Source: JAVVVD01 sp964642795 (GTDB taxonomy: Bacteria > Bacillota > Clostridia > Christensenellales > CAG-138). Taken from it: 13,599 nucleotides of DNA. The position numbers and the translations under genes were made by a program. Positions 1-6,852 of this stretch are shown here, in pieces (within the stretch, counting starts at the first letter, position 1; every line of letters starts with the position of its first letter). Below the pieces are notes generated by a model. The model worked only from the letters and a program-made list of their open reading frames with translations. It was not told the origin of the DNA and searched no databases. The stretch is taken from contig CAZXRQ010000052.1 of NCBI GenBank assembly GCA_964642795.1, positions 1-13,599 of the forward strand. Direction: 5' to 3'.

Positions 1-8
1 AAACACGC

Positions 9-48
9 AAAAAACAGCATTGCGCCCGTTTCCGCTCACTGTTTGCGT
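9..48 (-). terminator. Possible weak intrinsic terminator after the antiporter
   Basis: Just downstream of the antiporter stop, the minus strand can pair AAACAG (plus 39-44) with CTGTTT (plus 12-17). A run of six T, partly overlapping the stem, follows (plus 9-14). ACGC and GCGT flanks could extend the stem around a bulge. The loop is long and only weakly structured, so this is a tentative call for the end of the two-gene operon. The window ends nearby, so the next gene cannot be seen. Confidence 0.3.
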
Positions 49-1519
49 CAGAACGGCTGTAAGATCCCCATCGATATCAGTACTATGGATACTACGAACG
101 CTATAGCCAGCACTATGCAGGCGATGATATCCGTTTTGGTTTCGAACATCTTTTTGCCCTGCTCCTTGCGGGTATACAGCCACAGGAATATGCCGGGTCC
201 GTACATCAGCGCGGATATGAGTATATACGTCCAGCCGCTTGCGAACAGCAGCCATGCGCCGTATATCGTTCCGATTATAGACAAAATCCATATCCACAGC
301 TTTTGGCCGCCTGATATGCCCGTCATGCCCTCGCCCTTTATGGTGAGCTTCAGGCAGTAGAGCGCGCTTAGCAGGTACGGCACCATTATAACGCTGGTGG
401 ATAACGTGTAGCACATCTGATAGGTGGTGGAGCTGAAGTAGACTATAATCAGGAACATTTGAGTAATCAGCGTGCTGATTATAAGCGAGGTCACGGGGGC
501 GTTGCGTTTGTTGACCTTGGTGAAGAACCTGGGGAAGCAGCCGTGCGTAGCGGGTGCGTACGCGCAGTCCGTATTGAATATGGTGTAGGTGAACAGCGCG
601 CCAAGCAGGCTTATTATGACGGCGATGCTAACGAGCACGCCGCTTCACGGTCCAACGACGTATTCAACAAGACCGGCCAGTGAGGGATTTTCCAGCGCGG
701 CAAGCTGCTCCATCGGCATAACGCCCATGGACATTATGGAAATAACCACATACAGCGCAAGCAGGCACAAAAACGACAGCGCCGTGGCGCGCCCTGCAAG
801 CACCGTGGTCCTTGCGCGGCCGGATATTACCACCGCGCTCTCTATACCTACGAATACCCAAACGGTAGTATATGTTGTGGCGGTTATCTGATCCAGCAGC
901 GGCATCGCGTCCGGCCCCTGCCCCGCGCGCAGGTTCTCCATAAACAGCGCGCCGTCAAACTTGCCCGCGAATGCGATTGCAAACACCATCAGCAGTATTG
1001 GCATGAGCTTCGCCGTCACTATCACAACATTTAACGTGGCGGCCTGGTTCACACCGCGCAGCACGAGTATGGCAAACAGCCATATCACCACGGACGCGCC
1101 TATTATGCTGAGCAGACTGCTGCCGGATCCAAATGCGGGTATAAAGTAGCTTACCGCGTCAAACAGCAGCGTAGAAAAGTGACGCTCGCGAGTATCGCAC
1201 TCATCCAGTAACCCCACGCCACCGAATAGCCTATGAACTTGCCAAAGCCCTGCTCGGAATAGGCGTATATGCCGGAGGTCAGCTCCGGCCGTATCACGGA
1301 CAGACGATGGAAGCACATGCACAGGAAGAACATGCCTACGCCGGCAATAAGCCAGCCCAGCATCACCGCAAGCGGGTATGCGCCGTTAGCCGCAAAGTCG
1401 CCGGACAGGCTGAATATCCCGCTTGCAAGCGTAGTGCCTATTGCAAAGGCCGTAAGGCGCAGCATCCCAAGGCTGCGCATTTCGGTATCAGCATGATGCT
1501 TTTCATGTTTTTCGCTCAT
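48..1519 (-). pseudogene. Broken APC-family amino acid antiporter (ArcD-like, arginine/ornithine type)
   Basis: The product would be an inner-membrane amino acid antiporter of the APC superfamily, about 490 residues once repaired, which is normal for the arginine:ornithine/basic amino acid group. Translation starts at ATG 1519 behind AAAGGAGGGG, 42 bases after the ddaH stop. The N-terminus has the family pattern LTAFAIGTTLASGIFSLSG (TM1), followed by GIYAYSEQGFGKFIGY and GYWMSA. Near plus 1174-1178 the frame shifts by one: frame 1 ends at the TAA at 1151-1153, while the next frame continues as TLLFDAVSYF. That second frame meets an in-frame TGA at 645-647, at a VVGP-x-SG position where I expect Trp in homologues. 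The same frame then runs intact to the TGA at 48-50 through further hydrophobic segments. Other genes here end in TGA, so a reassigned code is unlikely. Family is clear; substrate is inferred from the neighbouring ddaH. Two sequencing errors cannot be excluded. Confidence 0.82.
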
Positions 1520-1561
1520 AGATTCCCCTCCTTTGATCTGTTATGACCGTGCAGATATGTG

Positions 1562-2332
1562 TCAGAAACGCAGCGACAGGCAGCTGAGTCCTCCGTCCAG
1601 CTTGCGGTACTCGGAGGTGTCTACCAGCAGCACCTCGTAGCCGCAGCTCTCCACCGCCGCCTTCACCGCAGGATAGCCCTCCGGCACGATAACGGTGCCG
1701 TTCATCCATATGCAGTTGGCTGCATACGCCTCGCTCTCGGGTATCTCAATACGGTTATACTGTGCAAAATCCGGTTTTTCCACGAACTCGCCCGCAACCA
1801 GCATATTGTTGTTTTCAAGGTAGTTTACGCCGGTCTTCAGGTGCAGCACCTTCTCAAGCGGCACCTCCGAGCCGGACAGCCCATATTTTTCCAGTATAGC
1901 GATAAACTGGCGTATGCCCTCCTCGTTGGTGCGGGCGGAGCGCCCCACATAGAAGTGATCCCCAACCATCATTACGTCGCCGCCCTCCAGCGTGCCCGGC
2001 GCCTTGATGTATTCAATTTTGTCCTCGGGATAGAATTTGCGTATCGCGCCGATTATCTCATCCTTTTCACCGTTGCGGCTGGGTGCGCCGGGATTTGTGA
2101 TTATCGCGCAGCAACGCGTTACCACGGCCGGATCCTCAACAAAGCAGGAATCCGGGTAGCGCTCATCCGCCTGCAGCACAGTTACCTCAACGCCGCAAGC
2201 CTTGAGCGCTTCGATATACTTGTCGTGCTGTTTGAGTGCAAGCTCATAGTCCGGCTTGCCAAGCTCCGGCGCGGAGGTTATGCCGTCTACCAGCGCACGG
2301 CAGGGACGCCTTACGATCACGTTTGTAAACAT
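1562..2332 (-). CDS. ddaH: Dimethylarginine dimethylaminohydrolase (DDAH)
   Basis: A 256-residue cytosolic enzyme of the guanidino-group-modifying superfamily (pentein fold). It hydrolyses N-omega-methylated arginines to citrulline and methylamine or dimethylamine. The N-terminus FTNVIVRRPCRALVDGIT, the PDSCFVEDP segment (residues 60-68), TLEGGD with Glu116, LHLKTG with His164 and the C-terminal DGGLSCLSLR with Cys251 match the DDAH arrangement. Glu116, His164 and Cys251 are the expected catalytic set, and length is normal for bacterial DDAH. The ATG at 2332 has a strong AGGAGGAAC ribosome binding site. It is the first gene of a short operon with the antiporter 42 bases downstream, and is served by the promoter at 2503-2532. 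The reading frame is intact although its partner is broken. An arginine-deiminase-like activity on a related substrate is the main alternative, but length and the C-terminal motif favour DDAH. Confidence 0.88.
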   Translation of the reverse strand: MFTNVIVRRPCRALVDGITSAPELGKPDYELALKQHDKYIEALKACGVEVTVLQADERYPDSCFVEDPAVVTRCCAIITNPGAPSRNGEKDEIIGAIRKFYPEDKIEYIKAPGTLEGGDVMMVGDHFYVGRSARTNEEGIRQFIAILEKYGLSGSEVPLEKVLHLKTGVNYLENNNMLVAGEFVEKPDFAQYNRIEIPESEAYAANCIWMNGTVIVPEGYPAVKAAVESCGYEVLLVDTSEYRKLDGGLSCLSLRF

Positions 2333-2502
2333 AGTTCCTCCTAATTAATATGCAGTTTTTGTCAATGAAACGATAGATTTTCCACGGTAAATGTTGCGGC
2401 CGTGACCGCCATACCCCTCCATTCCGTATGGATTTGCGTTTTACGTCAGATTGTGCGGTGGATGGTTGCACATTATTGATTATGCGCTAATTTGTATATT
2501 TC
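2333..2502 (-). other. Long untranslated leader of the ddaH operon
   Basis: About 160 bases lie between the predicted transcription start (near 2496) and the ddaH ATG, and the stretch is more AT-rich than the surrounding genes. It contains small inverted repeats, including TCCAT-ACGGA-ATGGA (plus 2418-2432) and a GCGG/CCGC pair further along. It also has a 25-codon ORF that ends 12 bases before the ddaH start. I recognise no known riboswitch or T-box. A regulatory role is inferred only from length and position. Confidence 0.4.
2345..2422 (-). CDS. Possible 25-residue leader peptide upstream of ddaH
   Basis: An ATG-initiated frame encodes 25 residues beginning MEGYGGHGRNIYRGKS and stops at TAA just before the AGGAGG of ddaH. 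It contains two Arg codons and several Gly and Tyr codons. The upstream CATACGGA is a poor ribosome binding site. I do not recognise the peptide. Its placement between promoter and first gene would suit a translated leader, but a chance ORF of this size is quite possible. Confidence 0.2.
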   Translation of the reverse strand: MEGYGGHGRNIYRGKSIVSLTKTAY

Positions 2503-2532
2503 ATTATATTGTCAGCATATGCTCAAAGTCAA
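2503..2532 (-). promoter_or_regulatory. Sigma-A-type promoter for ddaH with palindrome in spacer
   Basis: On the minus strand a TTGACT -35 box (plus 2527-2532) and a perfect TATAAT -10 box (plus 2503-2508) are separated by 18 bases. The spacer holds the perfect 10-base palindrome AGCATATGCT (plus 2514-2523). A repressor bound there would block RNA polymerase, so this is a plausible operator. The boxes are seen directly; operator function is inferred. Confidence 0.75.
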
Positions 2533-2545
2533 GCTATATATGTCT

Positions 2546-2574
2546 CGGGGCCATCGTATACTTCGATGGCCCCG
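2546..2574 (-). terminator. Strong hairpin after polC without a U-tract
   Basis: Plus 2546-2556 and 2564-2574 form a perfect 11-base-pair GC-rich stem, CGGGGCCATCG with CGATGGCCCCG, around a 7-base loop. It starts about 21 bases after the polC stop and lies just upstream of the ddaH promoter. Neither strand has a T-run directly after the stem, so it is not a classical intrinsic terminator. It may protect the mRNA 3' end, pause polymerase for factor-dependent termination, or bind a protein. It separates the polC and ddaH transcription units. Confidence 0.55.
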
Positions 2575-2595
2575 TAAATGGTATGCGTGTTTTTG

Positions 2596-5500
2596 TCAAA
2601 ACAAACTCAGCTGGTTGCTTTCCGGCATATCCTCAATGCAGCCGGCATTTTTCAGCGCCGCGATCACGGCGGTGTTGGCCTTGCCGCGTATGCGCAGATC
2701 CTCTGCGGATATGAACATCGCCTCATCCCGCGCGGCGGCTATGCTTTCCGCTGCATTTTTTCCCACGCCCGCCACCGCGGACAGCGGCGGACGTATTGCG
2801 CCGTTTTCCACCGCAAAGCGTGTTGCGGCGGAGCGCGCCATATCCACCGGCAGCAGCTCTATGCCGCGGCGATTCATCTCATAGACCACCTCGAGTTTCA
2901 CGAGCAGATCCTGCTCCTTGGGTTCTATATCAGCGCCCTTCTTTTGAAGCGCCTTGATGTTTGCAAGCACCCTGCTTTCGCCGCCCAGCGCATAGGCTAT
3001 ATCAAACGCATCCGCCCGCACGGTATAGTATACGGTATAGAACTCCAGCGGATTATGCACCTTGTGATACGCCACGCGGAACGCCATCATAACGTACGCC
3101 GCCGCATGCGCCCGCGGGAACATGTATTTTATTTTTTTGCAGCTGTCTACAAACCAGTCCGGCACGTTTATATCCAGCATCGCCCGCTCCATCTCCGGCG
3201 TGAGGCCGCGCCCCTTACGGACGCTTTCCATAGTTTTGAAGGAGAGCGACGGATCTCCGCCCATGGCTATAAGGTAGTTCATTATATCGTCGCGGGTGCA
3301 GATAACGTCGCGAAGCGTAGCCGTGCCGGAAAGCACCAGATCCTGCGCGTTGCCCAGCCACACGTTGGTGCCGTGGGAAAGGCCGGCTATGCGCACCAGC
3401 TCCTCCATCGTGGTGGGGCGGGTGTCGTGCAGCATCTGCCGCACAAAGCCGGTGCCGAATTCGGGTATCGCTATGCTGCCCACATCGCAGTCCAGCTCCT
3501 CCAGCGTAACGCCCAGCGGCTCCGCAGAGCTGAACAGCCGCATGGTATCCGGATCGTCCAGCGGGATATCCCGCGGGTCCACGCCGGTCATATCCTCCAG
3601 CATACGCAGCGCGGTGGGATCGTCGTGGCCGAGTATATCCAGCTTTACCAGTCTGTCGTCCAGCGCGTGGAAGTCGAAGTGCGTAGTGACGGTATCCGTA
3701 TCGGACTTATCCGCCGGGTACTGCACGGGTGTAAACTCCAGTATATCGTGATCCTCCGGCACTATCACTATTCCGCCCGGATGCTGGCCGGTGGTACGCT
3801 TTACGCCGCTGCATCCCGCCACCAGTCTGTCCGTCTCCTCGCGGTTTAGTGTGATGCCGTTTTCGTCACAGTATTTTTTTACATAGCCGTAGGCGGTCTT
3901 CTCCTGAAGGCCGCTTATCGTGCCGGCGCGGAACGCATGGCCGCGGCCGAACATAACCTCTGTAAACTCATGCGCTTTGGACTGGTATTCACCGGAGAAG
4001 TTAAGGTCGATATCCGGCGTTTTATCCCCCTTGAAGCCCAAAAAAACCTCAAACGGTATCTCATAGCCCGCCTTGTCCATGGGCGCGCCGCACACCGGGC
4101 ATAGCTTATCCGGCATATCTACGCCGCAATGGTATTTGGAGCTGTCCACGTCGAACTCGCTGTGCGTACACTTGCACACATAATGCGGGGGCAGCGGGTT
4201 TACCTCGGTTATGCCAGCCATGGTAGCCACCAGCGACGAGCCCACCGAGCCCCTCGAGCCTACGAGGTAGCCGTCGGACATGGATTTATGCACCAGCCGC
4301 TGCGCCATAAGGTAGAGCGACGCATAGCCGTTGCCTATTATGGAGCCCAGCTCCTTATCCAGCCTTGCCTGCACCGGCTCCGGCAGAGGATCGCCGTACA
4401 GCTCCCTTGCGCGGGAAAGCGCCATACCCGAAAGCTCGTCGTTAGCGCCGGGGAAAGTGGGTGCATAGGTACGCTTTTCATCCAGGAAGGGCTTCATCCG
4501 CTCGCACATATCCGCTATGGCGTTGGGGGCCTCCACCACAACCTGCCTTGCCTTTTCCTCACCCAGATACGCAAATTCCGCAAGCATCTCATCCGTGGTC
4601 TTAAAATACAGCGGCGCCTGCTGCTCCGCGTCCTTGAAATCCCGGGCGTGCATGAGTATCGCTCTGAATATAGCGTCCTCCGGCTCCAGAAAATGCACGT
4701 CTCCGGTGGCCACCACGGGCTTATTCAACCGCTCCGCCAGCTCCACTATGCGGCGGTTCAGCGCGCGCAGGCCATCGTCGTTTTCCACGCGGCCCTCGCG
4801 CACCAAAAAGGCGTTGTTGCCTATGGGCTGTATCTCCAAGTAATCATACAGCGCCGCTATGCGGTCGAGCTCCTCCTCCGGAGCATCCTCCAGCACGGCG
4901 CGGAACACCTCGCCAGCCTCGCATGCCGAGCCAGCTATAATGCCCGGCCTGTGTATCAGCAGCAGGCTCTTTGGGATCTGCGGCACCTTTTTTAGGTATT
5001 CCAGATGCGAATATGACACCAGCGCATATAGGTTCTTCAGTCCCTGCTGGTTTTTTGCTATCAATATTATGTGATAATTGGAGCGTTTGCCCTTGACTGC
5101 GCGCCTTTGCCTTGCATACGCCACCGGCAGGCTTACTCCGCGCTCTACAATCAACCCGAAGCAGCGCCGCGCCACGCCCATGCACGCCTGCGCCTGCGCC
5201 TGCGCAGAGCCGCCGTACTCCACGCCGCAAGCATTTGCGGCCGCCTCAAGTGAGGCGTAGTCCTCGACCTCGTCCCGCATGAGATAATGCGTGAGCATAG
5301 CCGTATTCACGCAGCGGTCGTCCCACTCTACATGGCTGCGCTCCGCGCGGGCGTACAGCATCTCCGCCGCGTCCGCGCCATGCAATGCCAGTATGCTGCC
5401 CGATGCAAATTCCTTTAGACGGGTCAGCGCTTCCTTGATCACAGCGCCCTGCGCGCACCGCTCCGCATCCAGCCCGGCTTCCGCTATCAGCGCGGGGCTG

Positions 5501-6849
5501 GGCGTCATGCCGCAGTTTACGGGTATGTCAAGGCGCGAAAGCTCACCGCCCTCGTTGAAGCGTATGGCACATATATCGAATATGTTCATCTCCCGCGCGC
5601 CCTGTTCGCAGGCTATGCCCAGCGCGGTATATTCGTTTGCCCTAGCGTCCGCCGCCTCGCAATCCGGCAGCAGATAGCCCTCCACACCCAGCAGCACCTT
5701 TATATCCGTGCCGCTCTTTTTCAGCTTGTCCGCCGTGCTTACCGCGGCGGGGAACGCCTGTGCCACGCCGTGATCCGTAATTGCTATTGCGCGATGCCCC
5801 CAGCGTGCGGCGGTCTTTACCGCGGCGGCTATATCCGTAAGCCCGTCCATGGAGCTCATCTTGGTATGCAGATGCAGCTCCACGCGCTTAGATTCCGCTA
5901 TGTCCTCCCGCCTGACCTCGGGAATTAAGTTTACATCCTTAGGGTACATGCACATGCGCCTTAGCCAGTTATCCATATCGTAGCGGCCGCGCACCCTGAG
6001 CCAGCCGCCGCTGTCCGCGCAGGAGCGCAGCGCGTCACGCAGCTTTTTTTCCTTTGCGTCGATGAACAGCTTTATGGTGGTGCTGCCGGTGCGGTCGCTT
6101 ATTGCGGCGGTAACAATCCAGCCGCCCTCGCGTCTGTCCCGCTCGTCCATGCTGAGTACCGCGCCCTGTATGGTGATTGAGCCCATCTGCTCCGTGATCT
6201 CACTTTGGGCGATCACGCGGCCCGGCGGTATCAGCTTACCCATGAGCGCCTTGGCTTCCGGCTGCTTTTTCGTTTCCGGGGCGGGGTCGTACGCATTGGG
6301 CGCTGGCTTTTCCGCACTCTGCACCGGCTTGTTTTCAATCTGCTGCGCCTGCGCGTTTTGTCCGCCGTCCGGCGCGTCCAGATCGCCCAGCAGCGTAAGC
6401 CCGGGCGCTGTGCCGTACAGCTTTTCCAGCCGCGCCAGATACCCGCTGACGTTGCCGTTTGCATTTACCAGCGGCAAAAGCGGCGACTCTATATGCACGC
6501 ATACCCCGCCGCCCGTACCCGGCTCCCACCTTGAGCCGGCTATGGCCGGGCGCAGCGTGGGCTTAAACGCATACCAGCACGCCTTGAGCGTTTCCGCCGT
6601 ATTGTCAAAATCCTGTTGCAGAAGCTCGTTTATATCGTCGAACTGATAGGTTATATCGAATGTGCAGTCCGGCACAAGCCGCTTGAAGCCCTGCTCGATC
6701 AGCTCCATGCCGTGCGGAGGTATCAGCTCGTGCGACGCTATACTCACGCAAAGCCTTTTTTCTCCGCGGTGCAGCGTAACAGCGGTCACCTCCGCCCCGG
6801 GAGCGCCCGCCTCGACCAATATTCGTTTGATGCTCGGATCCGTCTCCAT
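2596..6849 (-). CDS. polC: DNA polymerase III alpha subunit, Gram-positive PolC type, with degenerate exonuclease domain
   Basis: Replicative DNA polymerase of 1417 residues, close to the usual length of about 1430-1450. Order: N-terminal domain (1 to about 155); low-complexity Ala/Pro/Gln/Lys linker (about 160-205); OB fold (about 210-310); PHP domain with HLHT (326-329), TDH (358-360) and Glu390, resuming after about 575 with Cys643 and DVH (717-719). Between the PHP halves lies an exonuclease-like domain (about 396-575). Polymerase palm motifs are intact: GSRGSVGSS (about 865), Asp946 and Asp948 in DIDLNFSG, and RTTGQHPGG. A Cys-rich element is present (892, 894, 908, 917, 920), and the protein ends in the clamp-binding QLSLF. 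The DEDDh proofreading motifs are lost: FDVETTG aligns with a segment around IACEQG, HNxxFD with HGADAA (490-495), and the HxAxxD motif with the AQAQAQA region (549-555). ATG 6849 lies 3 bases after ispG and has only a distant AAAGGAA upstream. Identity is certain; loss of exonuclease activity is inferred. Confidence 0.98.
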   Translation of the reverse strand: METDPSIKRILVEAGAPGAEVTAVTLHRGEKRLCVSIASHELIPPHGMELIEQGFKRLVPDCTFDITYQFDDINELLQQDFDNTAETLKACWYAFKPTLRPAIAGSRWEPGTGGGVCVHIESPLLPLVNANGNVSGYLARLEKLYGTAPGLTLLGDLDAPDGGQNAQAQQIENKPVQSAEKPAPNAYDPAPETKKQPEAKALMGKLIPPGRVIAQSEITEQMGSITIQGAVLSMDERDRREGGWIVTAAISDRTGSTTIKLFIDAKEKKLRDALRSCADSGGWLRVRGRYDMDNWLRRMCMYPKDVNLIPEVRREDIAESKRVELHLHTKMSSMDGLTDIAAAVKTAARWGHRAIAITDHGVAQAFPAAVSTADKLKKSGTDIKVLLGVEGYLLPDCEAADARANEYTALGIACEQGAREMNIFDICAIRFNEGGELSRLDIPVNCGMTPSPALIAEAGLDAERCAQGAVIKEALTRLKEFASGSILALHGADAAEMLYARAERSHVEWDDRCVNTAMLTHYLMRDEVEDYASLEAAANACGVEYGGSAQAQAQACMGVARRCFGLIVERGVSLPVAYARQRRAVKGKRSNYHIILIAKNQQGLKNLYALVSYSHLEYLKKVPQIPKSLLLIHRPGIIAGSACEAGEVFRAVLEDAPEEELDRIAALYDYLEIQPIGNNAFLVREGRVENDDGLRALNRRIVELAERLNKPVVATGDVHFLEPEDAIFRAILMHARDFKDAEQQAPLYFKTTDEMLAEFAYLGEEKARQVVVEAPNAIADMCERMKPFLDEKRTYAPTFPGANDELSGMALSRARELYGDPLPEPVQARLDKELGSIIGNGYASLYLMAQRLVHKSMSDGYLVGSRGSVGSSLVATMAGITEVNPLPPHYVCKCTHSEFDVDSSKYHCGVDMPDKLCPVCGAPMDKAGYEIPFEVFLGFKGDKTPDIDLNFSGEYQSKAHEFTEVMFGRGHAFRAGTISGLQEKTAYGYVKKYCDENGITLNREETDRLVAGCSGVKRTTGQHPGGIVIVPEDHDILEFTPVQYPADKSDTDTVTTHFDFHALDDRLVKLDILGHDDPTALRMLEDMTGVDPRDIPLDDPDTMRLFSSAEPLGVTLEELDCDVGSIAIPEFGTGFVRQMLHDTRPTTMEELVRIAGLSHGTNVWLGNAQDLVLSGTATLRDVICTRDDIMNYLIAMGGDPSLSFKTMESVRKGRGLTPEMERAMLDINVPDWFVDSCKKIKYMFPRAHAAAYVMMAFRVAYHKVHNPLEFYTVYYTVRADAFDIAYALGGESRVLANIKALQKKGADIEPKEQDLLVKLEVVYEMNRRGIELLPVDMARSAATRFAVENGAIRPPLSAVAGVGKNAAESIAAARDEAMFISAEDLRIRGKANTAVIAALKNAGCIEDMPESNQLSLF

Positions 6850-6852
6850 GGT

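Noticed and set aside
48..638. The C-terminal antiporter segment as an independent gene starting at GTG 638
   Set aside because: It begins inside the transporter, is in the same frame as the segment before the TGA, and lacks a ribosome binding site. It is a fragment of the pseudogene.
618..647. Selenocysteine recoding at the antiporter TGA
   Set aside because: A hairpin directly follows the TGA: GGCGTGCT pairs with AGCA-T-CGCC around loop CGTT, which recalls a bacterial SECIS. The loop starts only 11 bases after TGA, closer than usual, the bulged T is on the 3' side, no selenoprotein is known in this transporter family, and the gene has a second lesion. Nonsense mutation is simpler.
1171..1182. 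Programmed -1 frameshifting in the antiporter
   Set aside because: Slippage on TTT within four T could restore the frame, but there is no full slippery heptamer, I saw no clear stimulatory structure, and the TGA downstream would still stop translation.
2380..2435. Guanidine-II (mini-ykkC) riboswitch in the ddaH leader
   Set aside because: Two small hairpins carry ACGG in or near their loops, but the loops are five and six bases rather than the required ACGR tetraloop with a closing C-G pair, and DDAH does not produce or use guanidine.
2244..2471. Minus-strand 75-codon frame overlapping the ddaH start
   Set aside because: It overlaps the N-terminal coding region of ddaH in another frame, has no good ribosome binding site and no recognisable features.
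2578..3849. Long plus-strand open frame of 423 codons opposite polC
   Set aside because: It is a shadow of the GC-rich polC coding strand, with a His/Arg/Tyr-rich composition, no ribosome binding site and no recognisable motif. The same holds for plus-strand frames at 4129-4995, 1559-2344, 6616-7386 and 12546-13244.
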